Source of the DNA: Sipunculus nudus
Lineage: Eukaryota; Annelida; Sipuncula; Golfingiida; Sipunculidae
Length of the DNA stretch: 64,000 nucleotides
Reading direction: 5' to 3'
Assembly: GCA_026874595.1 (NCBI GenBank)
Contig: CM049310.1
Coordinates: 66,048,056 to 66,112,055, forward strand
Under the pieces are notes generated by a model. The model worked only from the letters and a program-made list of their open reading frames with translations. It was not told where the DNA came from and did not search any database. Each line of letters opens with the position of its first letter. Position 1 is the first letter of the stretch. Below, piece after piece: positions 36,234-48,289 of this stretch. The translations under genes and the position numbers were made by a program.

Positions 36234-38150
36234 CTCTCCTGGCCACAATTTTGCCACAATCACCTTAAAATTTTCAGAGATGATGGAGAATTAAATTTCT
36301 AGGTGCCCTATTGTTTTTGGTTAAAATAGGTCAAAGGTCAAGGTCAAGGTCGTCAAAAATTCTCAAAACGGTTTTTTCTTCATATCTTTGTGACTATTAG
36401 TCGTATCTACTTCAACAATAGCTCATTTTAATCGTCATTCCAAGGCCTGTCATCTGGTGTGTAGCTGACTCAAATTTGCCGTAGCCATGGTTACAAATTT
36501 TGGGGGAATAGTCATGATATTCGAATATAAGGGGTCTTATTTTTCTAACTTTGTCAGTTTTAAAGCTAGTGTGATCTAGTTTTTTGCATCAGGTAGCATT
36601 TAACTAGTACTACAAGATTTTATAAAAAAGTGTTGCAGTATCTCGTAAAATATCTCGTGAATAGAGATATTTCGAGATTTCATTCATCTTGCGCCAAAGG
36701 CCACATTATTGCTGGAATCTTTCTGAAACTGACATATTATAAGTCCAACACTAGTATCTCGAAAAAGTTTTTTCATTTTTTTGAATAGGGCCGCTAGGGG
36801 GCGCTGGATGCGAACCTCCCGAACATATCATATTTTGGCCATATCTCCAAAATTATGAGCCTCAATTACATAAACTATAGCTTATTTTCTTCCTCTGAGT
36901 TTTCTCCATAACCTAGTGTATTCATCTGGTCACAATTTTGTGACACTTTGTCAGTGTGTCTGTCTGTTTGTCAGTTGTCCTCAAATTCGCCTGCTTGCTC
37001 TTGCGTCTCACATATAACATTCTAAAGGGCACAGTTTTGAAAGAATCCTTTTGAAACTATTACATCTTAAGTCTTACACTAATATCTCGAAACCAATTTT
37101 TCATTTTCCGGATATGGCCGCTAGGGGGCGCTGAACTCGAACCTCTCTAAACATATCATGCTTTGGCAATATCTCCAAAACTATAAACCTCAGTTACATA
37201 AACTGTAGCTTTTTTCTTCCTTTGAGTCTTCTCCATAACCTGGAGTAGTCATCTGGACTCAATCTTGAGTCACTTTGTCAGTGTTTTCGTGTGTTTGTCA
37301 GTTGTCCTCAAATTCGCCTGCTTGTTGGCTCTTGCGTCTCACATATAGCATTCTATAGGCCATAGTTTTGACGGAATCCTTTTGAAACTATTACATCTTA
37401 TGTCTTACACTAATATCTAGAAATAAATTTTTCATTTTCCGGATATGGCCACTAGTGGGCGCTGCACACGATCCTCACACACATACCATTGTATTGGCCA
37501 TATCTCTACACCCAAAGCCTCAGTTACATAAACTATAGCTTATTTTCTTCCTTTGAGTCTTCTCCATAACCTGATTAAGGCATCTGGTTTCAATCTTCTG
37601 TCACTTTGTCAGTGTGTCCATCTGTTTGACCATTATCCTCAAAGTCGCCTGCTTGCTGGTTCTTACGCCTTACATATAGCATTCTACAGGCTACAGCTTT
37701 GACGGAATCCTTTTGAAACTGGGACATCTCATGTCATACACTAATAATACGAAACGCATTTGTCGTCTTAGGAATATGTCTGCTAAAGGGCGCTACAGTC
37801 GAGCCTCCCAAGTATATCATTAATTCGCCATACCTCCAAAACTATAAATCTAAATTACATAAATTATAACTCATTTTCTTCCTTTGAATCTTCTCAATCA
37901 CTAGGTTATGTCATCTGGTGTCAATCTTGTCTCACAAAGTCACTATATCTGTCTGTTCGTCTTTTGTTGTCAGCTTTGTCTGCTTGCCTGTTCTTTTGTC
38001 TCATATGTCATTCTACGGGCCACATATTCTCAGCAATGTCCCTGAGAGTCATTCCATTAATAGAAAACCGACAATATGTTCTGTCTGTCCGTCTGTGTTT
38101 CACTTCCGATTTCCGGCAAGCGTTCGACCTATGGTCGTCTAGTCTGTTTG
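36234..38150 (+). repeat. Long composite unit (right parent of the duplication)
   Basis: Full ~1.9-kb unit with four ~328-bp subrepeats; CTCF-like cores near 36792, 37120, 37449 (TAGTGGGCGC) and 37779 (TAAAGGGCGC, degraded). It ends with the CGACC-TAT-GGTCG hairpin at ~38125. Confidence 0.9.
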
Positions 38151-38151
38151 T

Positions 38152-38310
38152 TGCTTGCCGGAATCAAAGATTTCGGCAAGCATATTACTCAGTTGCGTAT
38201 GTCTGTTTGTCTGTTTGTTGCTTGCCGGAAGATTTCGGGCAAGCATGTTGGTCAGTTCCGTATGTCCATTTGTCTGTTTTTTTGTTTGTTTTTTTGTGTG
38301 TTTGTCTGCG
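38152..38310. repeat. Two GCTTGCCGG palindromes and TTTG/T-rich tract
   Basis: Palindromes at 38152 (gaatcaaagatt loop) and ~38220 (shortened, 'gccggaagatttcgggc'). A tract of TTTG mixed with T7 runs leads into the next block. Confidence 0.85.
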
Positions 38311-40214
38311 CTCTCCTGGCCACAATTTTGCAGCAATCGACATGACCCTTACAGGGTTGATTGACAACCAAACACCCTGGAACCCTATTGTTTTTGGTCA
38401 ACATTGCTCCAAGGTCAAGGGTCAAGGTCACGACAGATGTGGTTAACGGTTTTTGCACTATAACTTCGCCATAAATAGGCTTATCCACTTCTGCAATAGC
38501 TCATTTTTTTCGTCATCACCTGGCCTTTCTTTTGATATGTAGCTTACTTAAATTTGCCGTTACCATGGTTACATTTTTTGGGCAAAAATCATGGAAATTG
38601 GAAATAACACAACCATTTTTTTGTAACTTTGTCAGTTTTTAAGCTAGGCAGATCTTGTTTTCGGCATTTTGTTCCACATGACCAGCTTGACACGACAGAA
38701 CTGAAAGTCACGCCAAATCTCGCGCCATATCTTGTCAAACGAGAAAAAACGAGACTTCGCGAAAATGCTTATAACTCGGCGACTTTTACAGCTAGACAGG
38801 TCTGGTTTTCGGCATTTCGTTCCACCAAACAAGCTTGACACGACAGAGCTGCAAGACAGGCCAAATCTCGCACCGTATCTCGTCAAACGAGAAAACACGG
38901 GATGTCACGGAAATGCTTATAACTAGGCCAGTTTTACAGCTAGACACGTCTGGTTTTCGGCATTTAGTTCCACTAGACCAGCTTGACACGACAGATGTGC
39001 AAGTCTGGCAAAATCTCGCACCGTATCTCGTCAAACGAGAAAACACGAAATTTCACGGAAATGCTTATAACTCGGCCAGTTTTACAGCTAGACACGTCTG
39101 GTTTCCTTCATTTCCTTCCACATGACCAGCTTGACACGATAGATGTGCAAGTCAGGCCAAATCTCGCACCCTATCTCGTCAAACGAGAAAACACGAGATT
39201 TCACGGAAATGCTTATAACTCGGCGAGTTTTACAGCTAGACAGGTCTAGTTTTCGGCATTTTCTTTCACATGACCTGCTGGACATGACAGAACTGAAGTC
39301 AGGCCGAATGTCGCACCGTATCTCGTCAAACGAGAAAACATGAGATTTCACGGCATTGGTTATAACTCGGCGAGTTTTACAGATAGACACGTCTGGTTTT
39401 CGGCATTTTGTTCCACTAGACCAGCTTGACACGACAGACATGCATGTCAGGCAAAATCTCGTACCGTATCCCGTCAAACGAGAAAACACGAGATTTCACG
39501 GAACTGCCGCTAGACAGGTCTAGTTTTCGGCATTTCGTAACGTTTGGCCGTCTTGACATAATAAAACTGCTCGTCTTGCCAAATCTCGTACTATATCTCG
39601 TCAAGCGAGAAAAAAAAAACATGATTTCACGTAAATGCTGATAACACGGCGACTTTTGCAGCTAGACAGGTCTAGTTTCCGGCATTTTGTAATATTTGAC
39701 AAACCTGACATGACAAAACTGGAAATCTCGCCAAAGCTCGCACCATTTCCCGTCAAACGAGAAAACACGAGATTTCATGCAAATGCTCATAACTCAGCGG
39801 CTTTTATAGCTAGACAGGTCTAGTTTTCGGCATTTCATATCACTTGGCCAGTTTGACATGACAAACCTGAAAACGTCTCACTGCTTCTTGTCAAACGAGA
39901 TTAACGGGATTTCATGAAAAAATTTTGAACTTGGTCCCTTTTACACTAGAAAGATATGCAGCTGTTAAAGGTCAGCATGCATAAATAAACATATTATCCG
40001 TTTCTGCTACCCCCACAATGTTGCTCATTCATATGACTGTTTCTACATGCACTCCCGGTATCTGTCTGTATCATTTCCATTTCCGGCAAGCGCGTGACCT
40101 CTGGTCATCTTGTTGCTTGCCGGAAATCTTCGATTTCGGCAAGTTGGTTGGTCAGTTGCGTATGTCCATTTGTCTGTTTTTTTGTTTTTTTGTTTTTTTG
40201 TGTGTTTGTCTGCG
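38311..40214 (+). repeat. Higher-order block A: spacer plus R148 array
   Basis: Spacer from 'ctctcctggccac' with AGGTCA repeats (~38410) and X-box-like 38569-38582, then R148 monomers ~38634-39965, then the linker with TGACC-TCT-GGTCA. No CTCF-like site in this block. Confidence 0.92.
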
Positions 40215-42706
40215 CTCTCCTGGCCATAATTCTGCAGCAATCGACATGACCCTTACAGGGTTGATTGACAACCGAACACCCTGGAACCCTATTGTTTTTG
40301 GTCAACATTGCTCCAAGGTCAAGGGTCAAGGTCACGACAGGTGTGGTTAACGGTTTTTGCACTATAACTTCGCCATAAATAGGCTTATCCATTTCTGCAA
40401 TAGCTAATTTTTTTCGTCATCACCTGGCCTTTCTTTTGATATGTAGCTTACTTAAATTTGCCGTTACCATGGTTACATTTTTTTGGGCAAAATTCATGGG
40501 AATTGGAAATAACACGACCATTTTTTTGTAACTTTGTCAGTTTTTAAGCTAGGCAGATCTAGTTTTCGGCATTTTGTTCCACATGACCAGCTTGACACGA
40601 CAGAACTGAAAGTCACGCCAAATCTCGCGCCATATCTCGTCAAACGAGAAAAAACGAGACTTCGCGGAAATGCTTATAACTCGGCGACTTTTACAGCTAG
40701 ACAGGTCTGGTTTTCGGCATTTCGTTCCACCAAACAAGCTTGACACGACAGAGCTGCAAGACAGGCCAAATCTCGCACCGTATCTCGTCAAACGAGAAAA
40801 CACGGGATTTCACGGAAATGCTTATAACTGGGCCAGTTTTACAGCTAGACACGTCTGGTTTTCGGCATTTAGTTCCACTAGACCAGCTTGACACGACAGA
40901 TATGCAAGTGCCGTTACCATGGTTACATTTTTTGGGCAAAAATCATGGAAATTGGAAATAACACGACCATTTTTTGTAACTTTGTCAGTTTTTAAGCTAC
41001 GCAGATCTAGTTTTCGGCATTTTGTTCCACATGACCAGCTTGACACGAAAGAACTGAAAGTCACGCCAAATCTCGCGCCATATCTCGTCAAACGAGAAAA
41101 AACGAGACTTCGCGGAAATGCTTATAACTCGGCGACTTTTACAGCTAGACAGGTCTGGTTTTCGGCATTTCGTTCCACCAAACAAGCTTGACACGACAGA
41201 GCTGCAAGACAGGCCAAATCTCGCACCGTATCTCGTCAAACGAGAAAACACGGGATTTCACGGAAATGCTTATAACTGGGCCAATTTTACAGTTAGACAC
41301 GTCTGGTTTTCGGCATTTAGTTCCACTAGACCAGCTTGACACGACAGATATGCAAGTCTGGCAAAATCTCGCACCGTATCTCGTCAAACGAGAAAACACG
41401 AAATTTCAAGGAAATGCTTATAACTCGGCCAGTTTTACAGCTAGACACGTCTGGTTTCCGGCATTTCCTGCCACATGACCAGCTTGACACGATAGATGTG
41501 CAAGTCAGGCCAAATCTCGCACCCTATCTTGTCAAACAAGAAAACACGAGATTTCACGGAAATGCTTATAACTCGGCGAGTTTTACAGCTAGACAGGTCT
41601 AGTTTTCGGCATTTTCTTTCACATGACCTGCTGGACATGACAGAACTGAAAGTCAGGCCGAATGTCGCACCGTATCTCGTCAAACGAGAAAACATGAGAT
41701 TTCACGGCATTGGTTATAACTCGGCGAGTTTTACAGCTAGACAGGTCTAGTTTTCGGCATTTAGTTCCACATGACCCGCTTGACATGACAAACCTGCAAG
41801 ACTGGCCAAATCTCGCACCATATCTCGTCAAATGATAAAAAAAGGAGATTTCACAGAAATGCTAATAACTCGGCGACTTTTACAGCTAGACAGATGTAGT
41901 TTTCGCCATTTCATAACATTCAGAGAGTTTGATATGACAAATCTACAAGACTGGCCAAATCCTGCACCATATATCGTCAAACGAGAAAGCACGTGAGTAC
42001 ACGGAAATGCTTATAACTCGGCGACTTTTACAGCTAGACGGATCTAGTTTTCGCCATTTCGTAACGTTTGGGCGTCTTGACATAATAAAACTGCTCCTCT
42101 TGCCAAATCTCGTACTATATCTCGTCAAGCGAGAAAAAAACATGATTTCTCGTAAATGCTGATAACACGGCGACTTTTGCAGCTAGACAGGTCTAGTTTC
42201 CGGCATTTTGTAATATTTGACAAACCTGACATGACAAAACTGGAAATCTCGCCAAAGCTCGCACCATTTCCCATCAAACGAGAAAACACGAGATTTCATG
42301 CAAATGCTTATAACTCAGCGGCTTTTATAGCTAGATAGGTCTAGTTTTCGGCATTTCATATCATTTGGCCAGCTTGACATGACAAACCTGAAAAACGTCT
42401 CACTGCTTCTTGTCAAACGAGATTAACGGGATTTCATGAAAAAATTTTGAACTTGGTCCCTTTTACACTAGAAAGATATGCAGCTGTTAAAGGTCAGCAT
42501 GCATAAATAAACATATTATCCGTTTCTGCTGCCCCCACAATGTTGCTCATTCATATGACTGTTTCTACATGCACTCTCTGTCTATCTGTCTGTATCATTT
42601 CCATTTCCGGCAAGCGAGTGACCTCTGGTCATCTTGTTTGTTGCTTGCCGGAAATCTTCGATTTCGGCAAGTTGGTTGGTCAGTTGCGTATGTCCATTTG
42701 TTTGTT

Positions 42707-42731
42707 GCTTGCCGGAAGATTTCCGGCAAGC
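42707..42731. repeat. Perfect 11-bp-arm palindrome with GAT loop
   Basis: Arms GCTTGCCGGAA and TTCCGGCAAGC flank a 3-base loop. It is the most symmetrical member of the GCTTGCCGG family in the window. Confidence 0.9.
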
Positions 42732-42754
42732 ATGTTGGTCAGTTGCGTATGTCC

Positions 42755-42825
42755 ATTTGTCTGTTTGTTTTTTTGTTTGTTTTTTTGTTTGTTTTTTTGT
42801 TTGTTTTTTTGTTTGTTTGTCTGCG
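42755..42825 (+). repeat. TTTG/T7 compound microsatellite
   Basis: A 'gtttgtttttttgttt' pattern repeated about four times, a 12-bp period variant of the usual TTTG tract. Confidence 0.92.
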
Positions 42826-44673
42826 CTCTCCTGGCCACAATTTTGCAGCAATCGACATGACCCTTACAGGGGTGATTGACAACCGAACACCCTGGAACCC
42901 TATTGTTTTTGGTCAACATTGCTCCAAGGTCAAGGGTCAAGGTCACGACAGGTGTGGTTAACGGTTTTTGCACTATAACTTCGCCATAAATAGGCTTATC
43001 CACTTCTGCAATAGCTCATTTTTTTCGTCATCACCTGGCCTTTCTTTTGATATGTAGCTTACTTAAATTTGCCGTTACCATGGTTACATTTTTTGGGCAT
43101 AAATCATGGAAATTGGAAATAACACGACCATTTTTTTGTAACCTTGTCAGTTTTTAAGCTAGGCAGATCTAGTTTTCGGCATTTTGTTCCACATGACCAG
43201 CTTGATACGACAGAACTGAAAGTCACGCCAAATCTCGCGCCATATCTCGTCAAACGAGAAAAAACGAGACTTCGCGGAAATGCTTATAACTCGGCGACTT
43301 TTACAGCTAGACAGGTCTGGTTTTCGGCATTTCGTTCCACCAAACAAGCTTGACACGACAGAGCTGCAAGACAGGCCAAATCTCGCACCGTATCTCGTCA
43401 AACGGGAAAACACGGGATTTCACGGAAATGCTTATAACTGGGCCAGTTTTACAGCTAGACACGTCTGGTTTTCGGCATTTAGTTCCACTAGACCAGCTTG
43501 ACACGACAGATATGCAAGTCTGGCAAAATCTCGCACCGTATCTCGTCAAACGAGAAAACACGAAATTTCACGGAAATGCTTATAACTCGGCCAGTTTTAC
43601 AGCTAGACACGTCTGGTTTCCGGCATTTCCTTCCACATGACCAGCTTGACACGATAGATGTGCAAGTCAGGACAAATCTCGCACCCTATCTCGTCAAACG
43701 AGAAAACACGAGATTTCACGGAAATACTTATAACTCGGCGAGTTTTACAGCTAGACAGGTCTAGTTTTCGGCATTTTCTTTCACATGACCTGCTGGATAT
43801 GACAGAACTGAAAGTCAGGCCGAATGTCGCACCGTATCTCGTCAAACGAGAAAACATGAGATTTCACGGCATTGATTATAACTCGGCGAGTTTTATAGAT
43901 AGACACGTCTGGTTTTCGGCATTTTGTTCCACTAGACCAGCTTGACACGACAGACATGCATGTCAGGCAAAATCTCCCACCGTATCCCGTCAAACGAGAA
44001 AACACGACATTTCGCGGAACTGCAGCTAGACAGGTCTAGTTTTCGGCATTTAGTTCCACATGACCCGCTTGGCATGACAGAACTCCAAGTCAGGCACAAT
44101 CTCGCACCGTATCTCGTCAAACGAGAAAACACGAGATTTCACCAAAATCCTTTTAACTCGGCGATTTTTACAGGTACGAAGGTCTAGTTTTCGGCATTGT
44201 GTCACATATGAACTGCTTGATTAGATAAAGCCATAAGTCTGCCCAAATCTCGCACCATATCTTGTGCAACGTGAACAAACGAGATGTCACTGAAATGCTT
44301 ATAACTTGGCGCCTTTTACAACAAAGTAGTTCTAGTTTTCGGCATTTTGTCACATATGAACAGCTTGACATGACAAACCTGAAAACGTCTCACTGCTTCT
44401 TTTCAAACGAGATTAACGGGATTTCAATGAAAAAATATTGAACTTGGTCCCTTTTACACTAGAAAGATATGCAGCTGTTAAAGGTCAGCATGCATAAATA
44501 AACATATTATCCGTTTCTGCTGCCCCCACAATGATGCTCATTCATATGACCGTTTCTACATGCACTCTCTGTCTATCTGTCTGTATCATTTCCATTTCCG
44601 GCAAGCGCGTGACCTCTGGTCATCTTGTTTTTTTGTTTTTTTGTTTATTTGTTTTTTTGTGTGTTTGTCTGCG
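42826..44673 (+). repeat. Higher-order block C: spacer plus R148 array
   Basis: Spacer with AGGTCA repeats (~42924), X-box-like 43074-43087 and R148 monomers ~43148-44470. The last monomers are diverged ('cttgtgcaacgtgaac' replaces the hairpin). Linker and T-rich tract end it. Confidence 0.92.
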
Positions 44674-46349
44674 CTCTCCTGGCCACAATTTTGCAGCAAT
44701 CGACATGACCCTTACAGGGTTGATTGACAACCGAACATCCTGGAACCCTATTGTTTTTGGTCAACATTGCTCCAAGGTCAAGGGTCAAGGTCACGACAGG
44801 TGTGGTTAACGGTTTTTGCACTATAACTTCGCCATAAATAGGCTTTTCCACTTCAGCAATAGCTCATTTTTTTCGTCATCACCTGGCCTTTCTTTTGATA
44901 TGTAGCTTACTTAAATTTGCTGTTACCATGGTTACATTTTTTGGGCAAAATTCATGGGAATTGGAAAAACACGACCATTTTTTTGTAACTTTGTCAGTTT
45001 TTAAGCCAGGCAGATCTAGTTTTCGGCATTTTGTTCCACATGACCAGGTTTACACGACAGAACTAAAAGTTACGCCAAATCTCGCGCCATATCTCGTCAA
45101 ACGAGAAAAAACGAGACTTCGCGGAAATGCTTATAACTCGGCGACTTTTACAGCTAGACAGGTCTGGTTTTCGGCATTTCGTTCCATCAAACAAGCTTGA
45201 CACGACAGAGCTGCAAGACAGGCCAAATCTCGCACCGTATCTCGTCAAACGGGAAAACACGGGATTTCACGGAAATGCTTATAACTGGGCCAGTTTTACA
45301 GCTAGACACGTCTGGTTTTCGGCATTTAGTTCCACTAGACCAGCTTGACACGACAGATATGCAAGTCTGGCAAAATCTCGCACCGTATCTCGTCAAACGA
45401 GAAAACACGAAATTTCACGGAAATGCTTATAACTCGGCCAGTTTTACAGCTAGACACGTCTGGTTTCTGGCATTTCCTTCCACATGACCAGCTTGACACG
45501 ATAAATGTGCAGTCAGGCCAAATCTCGCACCCTATCTCGTCAAACGAGAAAACACGAGATTTCACGGAAATACTTATAACTCGGCGAGTTTTACAGCTAG
45601 ACAGGTCTAGTTTTCGGCATTTTCTTTCACATGACCTGCTGGATATGACAGAACTGAAAGTCAGGCCGAATGTCGCACCGTATCTCGTGAAACGAGAAAA
45701 CATGTGATTTCACGGCATTGGTTATAACTCGGCGAGTTTTACAGATAGACACGTCTGGTTTTCGGCATTTTGTTCCACTAGACCAGCTTGACACGACAGA
45801 CATGCATGTCAGGCAAAATGTCGCACCGTATCCCGTCAAACGAGAAAACACGAGATTTCACGGAACTGCAGCTAGACAGGTCTAGTTTTCGGCATTTAGT
45901 TCCACATGACCCGCTTGACATGACAAACCTGCAAGACTGGCCAAATCTCGCACCATATCTCGTCAAACGATAAAAAAGGAGATTTCACAGAAATGCTAAT
46001 AACTCGGCGACTTTTACAGCTAGACAGATGTAGTTTTCGCCATATCTAACATTTAGAGAGTTTGATATGACAAACCTGAAAACGTCTCACTGCTTCTTGT
46101 CAAACGAGATTAACGGGATTTCATGAAAAAATTTTGAACTTGGTCCCTTTTACACTAGAAAGATATGCAGCTGTTAAAGGTCAGCATGCATAAATAAACA
46201 TATTATCCGTTTCTGCTGCCCCCACAATGTTGCTCATTCATATGACTGTTTCTACATGCACTCTCTGTCTATCTGTCTGTATCATTTCCATTTCCGGCAA
46301 GCGAGTGACCTCTGGTCATCTTGTTTGTTTGTTTGTTTGTTTGTCTGCG
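44674..46349 (+). repeat. Higher-order block D: spacer plus R148 array
   Basis: X-box-like at 44922-44935 and monomers ~45000-46160. The array is shorter than in B; monomers drop out near the right end, where 'agagagtttgatatgacaaa' joins directly to 'cctgaaaacgtctcac'. Confidence 0.92.
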
Positions 46350-48289
46350 CTCTCCTGGCCACAATTTTGCCACAATCACCTTGAAACTTACAGGGATGAT
46401 GAAAAACATAATGTCTAGGTGCCCTATTGTTTTTGGTTAAAATAGGTCAAAGGTCAAAGGTCAAGGTCACGACAGGTATGGTTAACGGTTTTTGCACTAT
46501 AACTTCGCCATAAATAGGCTTATCCACTTCTGCAATAGCTCATTTTTTTCGTCATCACCTGGCCTGTCATCTGGTGTGTAGCTGACTCAAATTTGAAGTA
46601 ACCATGGTTACAAATTTTTGGGGAAAACTCATGATATTCGAAAATAAGGGGTCTTATTTTTGTAACTTTGTCAGTTTTAAAGCTAGAGTGATCTAGTTTT
46701 TTGCATCAGGAAGCATTCAACTAGTACTACAAGTTTTAATTACAAGTCTTGCAGTATCTCGTAAAATATCTCGTGATTAGAGATATTTCGAGATTTAATT
46801 CATCTTGCGCCAAAGGCCACATTATTACAGGAATCTTTTTGAAACTGACATATTATAAGTCCTATACTAGTATCTCGAAATTGTTTTTTCATTTTTTGAA
46901 TAGGGCCGCTAGGGGGCGCTGGATGCGAACCTCCCGAACATATCATATTTTGGCCATATCTCAAAAATTATAAGCCTCAATTACATAAACTATAGCTTAT
47001 TTTCTTCCTCTGAGTTTTCTCCATAACCTAGTGTAGTCATCTGGTCACAATTTTGTGACACTTTGTCAGTGTGTCTGTCTGTTTGTCAGTTGTCCTCAAA
47101 TTCGCCTTCCTGCTCTTGCGTCTCACATATAGCATTCTACAGGCCACAGTTTTGAAAGAATCCTTTTGAAACTATTACATCTTAAGTCTTACACTAATAT
47201 CTCGAAACCAATTTTTCATTTTCCGGATATGGCCGCTAGGGGGCGCTGAACTCGAACCTCTCCGAACATATCATGCTTTGGCAATATCTCCAAAACTATA
47301 AACCTCAGTTACATAAACTGTAGCTTTTTTCTTCCTTTGAGTCTTCTCCATAACCTGGATTAGTCATCTGGACTCAATCTTGAGTCACTTTGTCAGTGTT
47401 TTCGTCTGTTTGTCAGTTGTCCTCAAATTCGCCTGCTTAATTGTTGGCTCTTGCGTCTCACATGTAGCATTCTATAGGCCATAGTTTTGAGGGAATCTTT
47501 TTGAAACTATTACATCTTATGTCTTACACTAATATCTAAAAATAAATTTTTCATTTTCCAGATATGGCCACTAGTGGGCGCTGCACACGACCCTCACACA
47601 TACCATTATATTGGCCATATCTCTACACCAAAAGCCTCTGTTATATAAACTATAGCTTATTTTCTTCCTTTGAATCTTCTCCATAACCTGATTAAGGCAT
47701 CTGGTTTCAATCTTCTGTCACTTTGTCAGTGTGTCCATCTGTTTGACCGTTATCCTCAAAGTCGCCTGCTTGCTGGTTCTTACGCCTTACATATAGCATT
47801 CTACAGGCCACGGCTTTGACGGAATCCTTTTAAAACTGGGACATCTCATGTCATACACTAATAATACGAAACGCATTTGTCGTCTTCGGAATATGTCTGC
47901 TAGAGGGCGCTACAGTCGAGCCTCCCAAGTATATATATAATTCGCCATACCTCCAAAACTATAAATCTAAATTACATAAATTATAACTCATTTTCTTCCT
48001 TTGAATCTTCTCAATCACTAGGTTATGTCATCTGGTGTCAATCTTGTCTCACAAAGTCACTATGTCCCTCTGTTCGTCTTTTGTTGTCAGTTTTGTCTGC
48101 TTGCCTGTTCTTTTGTCTCATATGTCATTCTACGGGCCACATATTCTCAGCAATGTCCCTGAGAGTCATTCCATTAATAGAAAACCGACAATATGTTCTT
48201 TCTGTTCGTCTGTGTTTCACTTCCGATTTCCGGCAAGCGTTCGACCTATGGTCGTCTAGTTTGTTTGTTTGTTTGTTTGTTTGTCTGCA
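46350..48289 (+). repeat. Long unit, tandem copy 1 of 3
   Basis: 1,940 bp. AGGTCA quadruple at 46444-46469, X-box-like ~46602, four ~328-bp subrepeats with CTCF-like cores near 46908, 47237, 47568 and 47899. It ends in CGACC-TAT-GGTCG and a TTTG tract. Confidence 0.94.

Larger units (their letters stand above)
22079..36681 (+). repeat. 14,603-bp segmental tandem duplication, copy 2
   Basis: Head-to-tail copy of 7476-22078. Its internal arrays keep the same unit number and the same unit-specific variants, so the 1,274-bp and 67-bp arrays were already formed before the duplication. Confidence 0.95.
40215..42825 (+). repeat. Higher-order block B, with an internal ~450-bp repeat
   Basis: Same plan as block A but longer. 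The stretch starting 'ccgttaccat' at 40461 restarts at 40911 in the middle of an R148 monomer ('tatgcaagt|gccgttacc'), giving two X-box-like copies (40463, 40913) and extra monomers. The array runs to ~42475. The end has palindromes at ~42644 and a perfect one at 42707-42731. Confidence 0.92.
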
